DNA of 64,000 bases from JABWBD01 sp040768665. GTDB taxonomy: Bacteria > Planctomycetota > Planctomycetia > Pirellulales > Thermoguttaceae. Both the position numbers and the translations under genes were made by a program. The DNA is taken from contig JAXGMN010000013.1 of NCBI GenBank assembly GCA_040768665.1, positions 124,001 through 188,000 on the forward strand, given 5' to 3'. Positions 53,235-62,000 of this stretch are shown one piece after another (the stretch's first letter is position 1; every line of letters starts with the position of its first letter). The notes beneath the pieces are model-generated. The model did no database searches. It was not told the origin of the DNA and was given only the letters and a program-made list of their open reading frames with translations.

Positions 53235-54659
53235 TCACCGCTTTTTCGACTGGGGCGCGTTCTTGACAGGCCAGTCGGGCGACTCGCTGCGAGCGGTCTT
53301 TAAATAGCTTTCGAGCTTCGCCGCGATCTCGGGGCATTCCGCGGCGACGTTGTTCTTCTCGCCGATGTCGTTCTTCAAGTCGTACACTTGCAGCGATGCG
53401 TCGGAGCTTCGCTCGCGAATCCCCTTCCATCGCCCCTGGTAAAGGGCCGCCTGGCTGAAGCCCCGCTCGTGGAATTCCCAGTAAAGGAATTCGTGCTCTT
53501 CCTGCTGCTCGGACCTCGAAAGCAACGTCGGCACGAAGCTGATCGAGTCGACCGCGTCCGGCACCTTGGCTCCGGCCAGTTCGGCGGCGGTGGCCATCCA
53601 GTCGCCGAAGTAGCCCACGTGTCCGTTCTCGCTGCCGGGCTTGACCTTGCCGGGCCACCAGGCGATCAACGGTTCGCGGATGCCGCCGTCGGTAAGACTC
53701 CGCTTGATCCCCGTCAGGGGCCCCGACGGCTGAAAACGCTCCAGGTTGTGGTTGCTCTCGTTATGCGGGCCATTGTCGCTGGTGAAGATCACCAGCGTGT
53801 TCTCCGCCAGGCCAAGCTGGTTCAACTGGTCGAGCATCCGGCCGACATAGCTGTCCAGGCGCGTGATCATGGCCGCCTGGCCGCGGTCGGGCGCCGGCCA
53901 GTCTTCCAGGGCATACGGCCCGTAATCGGGCACGTGGGCGCCGTCTTTCAACTCGCGGGTTCGCTCGTTGTTGGCATGAGGAATCACCATGCTCCAGTAC
54001 AGAAAGAACGGCTGGTCCTGGTGTTCGGCTACGAACTTCAGCGCTTCGTCGGCGAACAGGTCATCGGCATAGAGCAGAGCGTCGGTCGCGTAGCCGCCGC
54101 CGAACTCGCCGACCGGCGTCACCTTGTTGGGCAGGGCGATCCGCTCTTCATTTCGCCAAAGGTAGTCAGGGAAGTGATTGTGGGCCCGATGCTGGCTGAG
54201 ATACCCGAAGAAATGGTCGAACCCCTGCTTGCGCGGCACTCCGCACTCCGCCTCGCCGACGTCGCCCAGGCCCCACTTGCCGATCAGGGCGGTCGCGTAA
54301 CCGGCGTCCTGGAGGACCTTCGCCACCGTAACGTCTTCCGGACGCAAAGCCTGCGCCAGCGGATTGGTCCGCCCGGCGTTGCCCCGGACCCGCGTGTGTC
54401 CCTGGTGCTGGCCGGTCATCAGCACGGATCGCGACGGGGCGCAGACCGTCGCCCCGGCGTAGAACTGCGTAAACCGCATCCCTTCCCGCGCCATGCGGTC
54501 GAGCCGCGGTGTGTGGATGACTTGCTGGCCGTAACAGCCGAGATCGCCATAGCCAAGGTCGTCGGCCATGATCCAGATCAGGTTGGGCTTCTCCGCGGCG
54601 AGACTTGGGCCGCAGAGCATCGAGACAAGTGCAGCCACTGATAGAAGTCTTCGATTCAT
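53235..54659 (-). CDS. Secreted sulfatase 5
   Basis: 474 residues from ATG 54659 with GAGGAA upstream. Signal peptide RRLLSVAALVSMLCGPSLAA. PNLIWIMADDLGYGDLGCYG, signature VCAPSRSVLMTGQHQGHTRV (CxPSR with formylglycine Cys; typical of arylsulfatase A-like S1_16/S1_20 types), GKWGLGDVGEAECGVPRKQG, VIPHANNERTRE and FTSDNGPHNESNHN. It follows sulfatase 6 after a short gap and lies on the same strand. Confidence 0.95.
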   Translation of the reverse strand: MNRRLLSVAALVSMLCGPSLAAEKPNLIWIMADDLGYGDLGCYGQQVIHTPRLDRMAREGMRFTQFYAGATVCAPSRSVLMTGQHQGHTRVRGNAGRTNPLAQALRPEDVTVAKVLQDAGYATALIGKWGLGDVGEAECGVPRKQGFDHFFGYLSQHRAHNHFPDYLWRNEERIALPNKVTPVGEFGGGYATDALLYADDLFADEALKFVAEHQDQPFFLYWSMVIPHANNERTRELKDGAHVPDYGPYALEDWPAPDRGQAAMITRLDSYVGRMLDQLNQLGLAENTLVIFTSDNGPHNESNHNLERFQPSGPLTGIKRSLTDGGIREPLIAWWPGKVKPGSENGHVGYFGDWMATAAELAGAKVPDAVDSISFVPTLLSRSEQQEEHEFLYWEFHERGFSQAALYQGRWKGIRERSSDASLQVYDLKNDIGEKNNVAAECPEIAAKLESYLKTARSESPDWPVKNAPQSKKR

Positions 54660-54701
54660 GAGTTGTTTCCTCAATGCATAGCAGGTCAGATTGATGTAAA
54701 C

Positions 54702-56330
54702 TCACTGAGTTTTCTTCTTGCTTTTTCTCCCCGCACGCTGCTCGGCCGGCAGATCTTGCGTCGCCAGTGCCCGGAATTCCTCGGCGTAGCGATTCCAGAG
54801 TGCCTCGAGTTCCCCAACCTTCTCGGGATACGTTTCAGCGAGGTTGTTCGACTCGCCTCGGTCCTTGTTCAAGTTGTAAAGTTCCCAAGGCTCGTTCCGA
54901 TCGGCGACCAGTTTCCAATCGCCGGCACGGATCGCCCGGTGACCGTCGTGGCACCACCACAGGCTGTCGTGCTGCCAGGCGCCGTCCTTGGCAAACAGCG
55001 GCACGAGGCTGCGGCCCGGCGCGGGCGGAACCGCCTGGCCTTTCCACGACTTCGGCTGCTCGCCTCCGGCGAGTTCCAGGACGGTCGGCACGATATCAAT
55101 CAGGTGCGTCGGGCTATGGCGGAGTTCTCCGCGCGCGTCGATCCCTTTCGGCCAATGAGCGATCAACGGAGTCGAGATCCCACCCTCGTGCACCCACGTC
55201 TTGTGGCGGCGGAAGGGCGTGTTGGCCGCCGTCGACCAGCCCGGGCCAAGGCAGAGAAACGTTGCACCGGACCCCGGCGGGGCTTCGGGATCGTGGCCGT
55301 CGCCGCGGACCATGATCTCCGCACTCGCGCCGTTGTCCGACGCGAACAGGATCAGCGTATTCTCGAAGACTCCCATCGCCTTCAATTGATCGACGACGCG
55401 CCCCATCTCGCGGTCCATACGGTCGACCATTGCGGCGTGGATTGCCATTTTGGTCGCCTGGAACTTGCGCTGCTCGTCGTTGAGTTCCTCCCAGGCAACC
55501 GGGTACAAAACTTCGCCGGGCCCGAGCTTGTCGCGGTCCTTGGGGAAGTCGTAGGGCGGCCCGACCACGCGTTCCCGTGCCGGCAGCGCGTTGGTGGCGA
55601 TGCCAAGCCGCTTCAACTGCCGAGCCCGCTCGGCGCGGATCACGTCCCAGCCGCACAGATATCGGTCCCGGTAGCGGTCGATGTCTTCCTGCAGCGTGTG
55701 CAGCGGGAAGTGCGGCGACGTGAAGCAAAGATAATGATAAAAGGGCTGATCCGCATGCGCCCGGGCGTGTGCCTCAAGACACTTGATGGCGTGGTCGGCG
55801 ATCGCCGTGGATGCATAGTAACCGCTGCCCGGCTCGACCGGCGGCAGCGGTCGATCGTCTTCCGCGTGGCGACTCGGAGTGAAGAAGCGATCTTGATCGT
55901 ACAGCGTGTAGGCGTGGTCGAAACCGTTCTCCAACGGTTTGCCGTCGATATGCCACTTGCCGGAATGATAGGTGCGATAGCCAAGCGGCTTGAGCATTTC
56001 GGCCACGAGAGGGGCCCAGCCGGGCCTTGTCCCGTGCCCGCCGCCCTGCAAACCCGGCATCGCGTCGCGACGGACCTGCTGCGCGTAGTAGCCGGTGGTG
56101 ATCACGGCCCGGGTCGGCCAGCAACGGGCCGTGTTGTAAAACTGGGTGAACCGCAGACCGCCGCGGGCCAGAGCATCGAGATTCGGTGTACGGATCTCGC
56201 CGCCGTAGCAGCCGGCGTCCGAATAGCCCATGTCATCGGCAAGGATTACCAGAACGTTGGGCCGTTTCCCGTCGGCTGCTGCGGTCGCGCCCATCGAGAG
56301 CAGCACCAAACACAGGAAGGTGCATTTCAC
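54702..56330 (-). CDS. Secreted sulfatase 6
   Basis: 542 residues from a GTG at 56330, 9 bp after AAAGGAG; the ATG at 56339 directly abuts that site and is less likely. Signal peptide FLCLVLLSMGATAAADG. PNVLVILADDMGYSDAGCYG, signature RCWPTRAVITTGYYAQQ (CxPxR; formylglycine Cys), HSGKWHIDGKPLENGFDHAY, and ILFASDNGASAEIMVRGDGH. Its C-terminal part carries a lysine-rich tail. First gene of the sulfatase run; a hairpin-rich gap of ~380 bp lies upstream. Confidence 0.95.
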   Translation of the reverse strand: MKCTFLCLVLLSMGATAAADGKRPNVLVILADDMGYSDAGCYGGEIRTPNLDALARGGLRFTQFYNTARCWPTRAVITTGYYAQQVRRDAMPGLQGGGHGTRPGWAPLVAEMLKPLGYRTYHSGKWHIDGKPLENGFDHAYTLYDQDRFFTPSRHAEDDRPLPPVEPGSGYYASTAIADHAIKCLEAHARAHADQPFYHYLCFTSPHFPLHTLQEDIDRYRDRYLCGWDVIRAERARQLKRLGIATNALPARERVVGPPYDFPKDRDKLGPGEVLYPVAWEELNDEQRKFQATKMAIHAAMVDRMDREMGRVVDQLKAMGVFENTLILFASDNGASAEIMVRGDGHDPEAPPGSGATFLCLGPGWSTAANTPFRRHKTWVHEGGISTPLIAHWPKGIDARGELRHSPTHLIDIVPTVLELAGGEQPKSWKGQAVPPAPGRSLVPLFAKDGAWQHDSLWWCHDGHRAIRAGDWKLVADRNEPWELYNLNKDRGESNNLAETYPEKVGELEALWNRYAEEFRALATQDLPAEQRAGRKSKKKTQ

Positions 56331-56711
56331 GGAAGCCATCTCCTTTCGTACATCCTCTCCATTGGTGGGGGCACCTCAGACGTGCTCTTCCAGTTCTGCG
56401 TGCGGAGCCTCCCTTTGGAGTGCGGCGATTCATCGCCGCTTGCGGCCGCTTTGCGGCCACTGAAAGCGGCCAAAGGCCGCAAAGCGGCGACAAGTCGCCG
56501 CACTCCAAAACGCGACTCCTGCCGATTCTAATGCGCCACGAAGCCCATCGCCACTGCACACGAACCACGGCTGCGACAAAACCGACCACGTCTTCGTCCC
56601 CATCCCGCCGCCCTGGTTGCCGAACGCACGGCTTTCCTCATAATGAGCGGAAGCTACCCCGGCGCGGTCGGCTGCCGCGCGTCGCAAGTCCTTTCAGGAG
56701 ACGTCTTTCCC
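56331..56711. other. Divergent gap between sulfatase 6 and the URO-D gene
   Basis: About 380 bp dominated by the 96-bp nested palindrome at 56414-56509. Both divergent promoters should lie here, but no convincing boxes were identified. Confidence 0.45.
56414..56509. repeat. 96-bp nested palindrome, outer arms TTTGGAGTGCGGCGA / TCGCCGCACTCCAAA
   Basis: Perfect 15-bp outer arms, then inner arms GCCGCTTGCGGCCGCTTTGC / GGCCGCAAAGCGGC. It can fold into a long hairpin in either strand. It is unlike the GGGGAC core family. Confidence 0.88.
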
Positions 56712-57677
56712 ATGAAGATCGCCTTCACACCCGTCATCTACGAGCACGCGGCCCATTTCGTCGGACGCACGCCCTGGGAAGTCTCCCGCGACCCGGAGCT
56801 GATGTTCGCCGCACACCGCGCCGCCTACTTGCACTATCGTCAGCAGGTCATTGCGGTGGCCATCGACATCTATAACCTCGAGGCGGAAGCCTACGGCGCG
56901 ACCGTTGCGGCCTCCACCCCCGATGCGATCCCGGCCATCCATCAGCCGTTGCTCTCGTCGACCGAGGAAGGGATCCACCTCAAACCGTTCGATCCCGACC
57001 GCGACGGGCGGATCGCAATGCTCCTGTCGGTCGCCGGGCGGCTCAAGCGAGAGTTCCCTGAGGCCGACGTCCGTTTGCCCGTGGGCGGGCCTTTTTCGAT
57101 CGCGTTCAACCTCCGAGGCATCAACAACCTGTGCCTCGACGCCGCACTCGCTCCGGAGTCGCTTGCCAGCATGCTGATGCGGCTTGCCGAAAACCAGGCC
57201 GTGCTCTGCCGGGCCGTGGCCAAGGCGGGACTCGACGTGGCCTTTTTCGAGTCGGCCGCGGCGCCGCCGATGCTCTCCCCACGGCAATTCCACGAACTGG
57301 AAATGCCGGCCCTTCGCCGCGTCCTGGAGATCGCGGCCGAAGCCGTCGGACATCCCGTGCCCTGCATCATGGGCGGCAACACCTACCCGGTCCTGGACGA
57401 CATCCTTTCCACGGGCACGGACTACGTTGCCTGCAACGTCGAGACCAACCAGGCCGCTTTCGTCGAGCGGGTCTCCAGCACGCATCCCCACGTGAAGATC
57501 CGCGTCAATCTCGATCCCGCCGTCGTTGCCTGCAGCGAGCCGGAGCGAATCTATAGGGCCATCGACCACGTCCTCGACATCGTGGGCCCCCGCAAGAACT
57601 GCGTGATGGGCACCGGCGCCATGCCGCTCGAGACCCCGCCCGACAACATCCGCCTCATCCGCGAGTATCTCAAGTAG
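56712..57677 (+). CDS. Uroporphyrinogen decarboxylase (URO-D) superfamily protein
   Basis: 321 residues from ATG 56712 (AGGAGA upstream). TIM-barrel URO-D fold: FVGRTPWEVSRDPELMFAAH, VRLPVGGPFSIAFNLRGINN, FFESAAAPPMLSPRQFHELE, VPCIMGGNTYPVLDDILSTG and GPRKNCVMGTGAMPLETPPD. The Arg and Asp of true HemE are not clearly present, and its length is shorter. It more likely belongs to the URO-D-like methyltransferase group (MtaA/CmuA type) common in planctomycetes. No methyltransferase partner is adjacent. Confidence 0.82.
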   Translation: MKIAFTPVIYEHAAHFVGRTPWEVSRDPELMFAAHRAAYLHYRQQVIAVAIDIYNLEAEAYGATVAASTPDAIPAIHQPLLSSTEEGIHLKPFDPDRDGRIAMLLSVAGRLKREFPEADVRLPVGGPFSIAFNLRGINNLCLDAALAPESLASMLMRLAENQAVLCRAVAKAGLDVAFFESAAAPPMLSPRQFHELEMPALRRVLEIAAEAVGHPVPCIMGGNTYPVLDDILSTGTDYVACNVETNQAAFVERVSSTHPHVKIRVNLDPAVVACSEPERIYRAIDHVLDIVGPRKNCVMGTGAMPLETPPDNIRLIREYLK

Positions 57678-57700
57678 GTCCCGCTTGCCGAGCGGGACCT
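57676..57700. repeat. Short palindromic repeat AGGTCCCGCTTGCCGAGC..., copy 3
   Basis: Perfect 25-bp palindrome (odd centre) starting at the TAG stop of the URO-D gene. Same family as 21404-21428 and 32775-32799. Confidence 0.85.
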
Positions 57701-57720
57701 GGAACCTGTCAACCGTCACC

Positions 57721-57833
57721 GTTCACGCCCACGGAAGAGAGGGGGACAGGTCCATGTTTTCGGCCAACGTCTTTGACGCCAAGACACTCGAATTGGCCGA
57801 AAAATGGACCAGTCCCCGGCCGTGGGCGTGAAC
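57721..57833. repeat. Palindromic element, arms GTTCACGCCCACGG
   Basis: Outer arms GTTCACGCCCACGG / CCGTGGGCGTGAAC are perfect. Inner GGGGGACAGGTCCATGTTTT pairs with GAAAAATGGACCAGTCCCC, with the T/A mismatch at the core. Loop ~40 bp. Confidence 0.88.
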
Positions 57834-57880
57834 GTTTACCTGTCAACCAGCTCGTCAAACCCGTAACCGTTCACGGGGCG

Positions 57881-57969
57881 TATCCGGAAACGGGGACAGG
57901 AACCCAAAATCTTGTGCAAGTGTGAGAGCTGATATACGACATCCGGGCGCCAGTCCCCGTTTCCGGATA
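57881..57969. repeat. Palindromic element, arms TATCCGGAAACGGGGAC
   Basis: TATCCGGAAACGGGGACAGG on the left and CCAGTCCCCGTTTCCGGATA on the right are inverse complements except at the central T/A. Different outer arms from its neighbours but the same core. Confidence 0.88.
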
Positions 57970-58069
57970 GCCGGTGAGTTGCGTGTGTGGAGGAAGAGGG
58001 CCTTCGAAAGCACAGCCGTGGGTAAAAAGACCGCCCAGTGCCCAGCCGTTGGTCAGCGGAGGGGTGGGC

Positions 58070-58170
58070 TGATAAAAACGGGGACTGGCTCCGCAACATC
58101 TTGTGTGGTCGCTCTGGCTAAACCGCTATTAGTTGCGGTGCCTGTCGCCGTTTTTATCAAGTTTTTATCA
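58070..58170. repeat. Palindromic element, arms TGATAAAAACGGGGACTGG
   Basis: TGATAAAAACGGGGACTGGC pairs with GCCTGTCGCCGTTTTTATCA. The right end is doubled (TTTTTATCAAGTTTTTATCA). Flanking CAGCGGAGGGG repeats may be a duplicated target. Confidence 0.85.
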
Positions 58171-58304
58171 GCCCAGCGGAGGGGAGGCGGCGGCATCCCA
58201 GGCTCCCGTCAAAATGAGGGATTGCGGCCTCAGTGAGAAGGCGAGTACACTCATGCTGGGTGTACGGGTTCTCTCACTGCTTCAACGCGACGGGAGCCGC
58301 GGGC

Positions 58305-58907
58305 ATGTCAAGTTCGGAGCGACCGGAGAACGAACTTCAGTCCATCTCGATGAGCCTGATCAAACGGTTGCGCGGTCGGGACGATAGTGCGTGGCAGCGG
58401 CTTGTCGATCTGTATGCCCCTCTGGTCTTCTCCTGGTGCCATCGGGCGGGTGTCCCGTCTCAAGACTCGCCTGACGTGGTCCAGGAGGTCTTTCAGGGCG
58501 TAATCCGGGGAATCCCGGATTTTCGTTACTCGCAGCCGGGCGATACCTTCCGCGGATGGCTGCGGACGATTACCGACAATAAACTGCGAGACTATTTTCG
58601 CAGTCGGGCGGGCAAAGCGGCCGCCATGGGCGGAACCGACGCTCAGGTCCGCTTTCTTGCAGTGCCTGCCGACGAGTCGGCCGAATCGCAGGCATGCAGT
58701 GCTTTTGCAGGCGTTGTCCAACAGGCGCTTGGGCTGATCCGCGATGAGTTCGAACACCGCACCTGGCAGGCGTTCTGGCTGACCACGGTCGATCAGCGAG
58801 GCTCTGCGGACGTTGCCGAGCAACTGGGGATGAGCTTGGGCGCCGTGCGGCAAGCGAAGTACAAGGTGCTGCGGAGACTGCGACAGGAGCTGGGCGATAC
58901 GGAGTGA
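58305..58907 (+). CDS. ECF-type RNA polymerase sigma factor
   Basis: 200 residues from ATG 58305. Sigma region 2 (DSAWQRLVDLYAPLVFSWCH, DVVQEVFQGVIRGIPDF, DTFRGWLRTITDNKLRDYFR) and region 4 (FWLTTVDQRGSADVAEQLGM, SLGAVRQAKYKVLRRLRQEL) are intact. The FRSR end of region 2 is typical of planctomycete ECF groups linked to Ser/Thr kinases. The giant kinase gene starts 107 bp later in the same direction. Kinase or zinc-finger control of the sigma factor is inferred. Confidence 0.94.
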   Translation: MSSSERPENELQSISMSLIKRLRGRDDSAWQRLVDLYAPLVFSWCHRAGVPSQDSPDVVQEVFQGVIRGIPDFRYSQPGDTFRGWLRTITDNKLRDYFRSRAGKAAAMGGTDAQVRFLAVPADESAESQACSAFAGVVQQALGLIRDEFEHRTWQAFWLTTVDQRGSADVAEQLGMSLGAVRQAKYKVLRRLRQELGDTE

Positions 58908-59014
58908 AACCTATCTGTTGGTGTGATAAGGAGTTGCGTTTCGGTCTGAAAACGGGGTGACGTTGTTCCGTTCTGGGATGGTAGAGCGTCAGAAGTTCGC
59001 CAAGAGGACCGATC

Positions 59015-62000
59015 ATGACTGCGCCGAATTGTCCGAGCCGGGAAACGCTCTTCGGGTACCTGGCGGGTACGATTCCCGAGGCCGCTGCCGACAAAATCGC
59101 CGAGCATCTCAACCAGTGCGTCCAGTGCGAGCAGTTGGTCCAGGAGCTGGAGACCAAGGGCGACACCGTGATGGCTGCTCTGCGGCAGCCCGTCCAACGC
59201 AGAGCCGAGAGCGAGGCTGCAAGCCGGCTCGCCGTTGACCGGATCCGAGGAATGAAGATCGGTGGAGGGGAGCCCGCGGGGTCCACCTCTGAGCCGACGC
59301 CGACCGCTCCGCCGCGCCGGGTGCCTACGCTCGGGGATTACGAACTCCTCAAAAAGCTCGGCCAGGGGGGCATGGGCGCGGTCTACAAAGCGCGGCACAA
59401 AAAGCTGAAGAGGATCGTTGCCCTGAAAGTGCTGCCGAAGAACCGGCTGCGAAACGCCGAGGCGGTGGCGCGCTTCGAACGGGAGATGGAAGCGGTCGGT
59501 CGACTGGACCATCCCCATATCATCCGCGCCATGGATGCCCGCGAGGTCGGCGGGATCCACTTCCTGGTGATGGAGTATGTCGAGGGGCTGGACCTTGCAC
59601 GAATCGTTCACCAGTGCGGCGCCCTGAGCATCGCCGATGCCTGCGAGGTGGTGCGGCAAGCAGCCATGGGCTTGCAGTGCTCGCACGAGAACGGCCTGGT
59701 CCACCGCGATATCAAGCCATCGAATCTCATGTTGACGACGGCGGGCGATGTCAAGGTCCTGGATTTGGGATTGGCTCAGATTCACGAGACCGATCGCTCG
59801 GAGGGCCAGATTACCGGGACGGAACAGGTGATGGGCACGCCCGACTACATGTCGCCGGAACAGGCGCTGGGGAGCCATAGCGTCGACATCCGGACCGACA
59901 TCTACTCTCTGGGCTGCACCTTGTACCATCTCCTTGCCGGGCGCGTGCCGTTCAGCGGGCCGCAGTACGATTCGGCGATGAAGAAGCTCTTGGCTCACGT
60001 CCACGACGAACCGCCTGCGATCGAATTCGTGCGGGCCGACGTTCCCAAGCCGGTGGCCGCCCTGGTCGAGCGGATGCTTGCCAAGGCACCCGGAGACCGT
60101 CTGCCGTCGCCCGCGGCCGTGATCGATGCGTTGTCTCCATTTTGCGAAGGGAGCAAGCTGATCAGCCTGTTGCGGGAAGCCCAACGCAAAGAGCAGAAGA
60201 CGGTTAAGCCGGAGGCTTCTCGAGTGGAGACCGGCGAGCTTCATGCGTCGATGGAGGTGGAGACGAGCCCCGATGTGCCAGCCATGTCGCACGGTTTGGA
60301 GCATGCGGACCATGGCAGCGAGATCGATCCCTACCACGTTTGGCTGGGGATTCCGCCCGCAGAGCAGCCGCCGGATCACTACCGGCTGTTGGGCATCACC
60401 CCATTTGAAACCAACGCAGAGGTGGTCCACGACGCGGCGGCGCGGCAGATGGCTCACGTGCGGACGTATCACCTCGGCCGGCATGCCGAGTTGTCGCAAA
60501 AGATTCTCAACGAGTTGGCGGCGGCCAAGGCGTGTCTGCTCAGCCCGGCGAAGAAGACGGCCTACGACGCCAGGCTCCGAGAGAAGCAGGCTGCCAACCG
60601 CAGTGTGCTTTCCGATGCTCTGCCGGACCTGCCCGACTGGCTGGCGGCGGACGCGCAAGCCGCCCCGCCGATTCCAGTCGCGCGAGCATCTTTCTGGTCA
60701 ACAAGACCGCCTGCCACGTACGCGATCGGGGCGGCGGGGCTCGGGGCTTTCCTGGTGCTGATGGGGATCATTCTCTCGGTTTCCACGGCGAAGGGGCGCG
60801 TGAAGATCGTGCTCAACGATCCTCAGGCGGAGGTGGAGGTGAAGGTGGATGGCGAGAAGATCGAGATCGCCGGACTGGATGAACCGCTGGTGCTCCGGCC
60901 GGGCGAGCATGAGTTGACGGTGACCGGGCCGAAGTACGAGGCGGTGGGCAGGTCGTTCACCGTCCGGCGCGGCGACAATGCGGTGTTGGAGGTGACGCTG
61001 GTGCCGATCTCTGCGGCGTTATCAACTCCGAAAGTGCAGCCACACGAACCTGCGGCTCCCGAGAGTAGCCCAGCCAGAACTCTAATCACCTCTGTCGTCG
61101 AAAGCCCACCGAGACAAACTCAGACACCTGCAGTCACTTACGAACAGTTGGCGAAGGGCCGGTGGATCAGCCTTTCCGATCCACCGGAAGAGCTGAAACG
61201 TTTGCGATACCAAACCGGCCGCGTGGTGGTGAAGGATGGCATCTATGACTTCGATGCCGGCGGGATCGGATACAACGTGGACCTGAGCGACGTGGCTGTC
61301 CGCGCTAAGGTGAAGCCCTTGGGCAGTCCGGCCACCCACGGCGGCGCGTCAATTCTCCTGCGAGCGATCGGCCACCAGAGTGACAAGTTGTTGATGTATA
61401 GTGCCTTGTTTTCTCCCGATGGTCGCACAACGATCTTTGCCCATACGGAGACGGGATGCGCGCTGCTTGGCGAGGCTGACACGGGCCTGAAATCCGACGA
61501 ATTCCACGAGTTCCTGTTCTGCGCGATAGGCGATGCGCTTACTGTTTTTCTCGACGGCAAACTCGCCTTGCAGGCACATCACCAAGCGTTCCACAAAGGC
61601 AAGATGAAGATCGCGGCCGACCGGCAACGTGTTCTGTTCAAAGACATTGAACTGCTCGACTTGTCCCTGACCAGCCAAACGCCAGCCATGTCCTCTGAAG
61701 GCTTAGACACAATCTCATCAAGTGCCGGCTTCCCGGCGGAGCGACCCGGCGCCCCATTCCCTGCAATCGCCCCACTCGACGCCGCCACGGCCCGCAAGCA
61801 TCAAGAAGACTGGGCCGGACACCTCGGCGTTCCGGTCGAGATGACCAATTCGATCGGAATGAAATTCGCCCTGATCCCGCCCGGCGAGTTTGAGATGGGA
61901 TCGACGGAAGAGGAGGTCGCAAGGCTCGTGAAAGAGACCAAGCTTGATAAGGATCATATTGAGCGCCTGCTCTCCGAAGCCCCCAAGCATCGCGTGCGGA

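Larger units (their letters stand above)
57678..58304. other. Repeat patch between the URO-D and sigma factor genes
   Basis: About 630 bp made almost entirely of palindromic elements (57676-57700, 57721-57833, 57881-57969, 58070-58170). Short direct repeats CAGCGGAGGGG lie on either side of the last one. No gene is supported. The promoter of the sigma factor gene probably lies in 58171-58300. Confidence 0.6.

Noticed and set aside
56712..57677. Calling the URO-D gene hemE
   Set aside because: It is shorter than HemE and the conserved N-terminal Arg-rich motif of HemE is not evident; the wider URO-D family is safer even though hemL is in the window.
57678..58200. CRISPR array
   Set aside because: The palindromes differ in sequence and length, spacing is irregular, and no cas genes are present.
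58793..60658. Long open frame (621 codons) opposite the sigma factor and kinase genes
   Set aside because: It is a shadow of high-GC coding DNA on the other strand. It has no family match and lacks a ribosome site; the plus-strand genes have clear domains.
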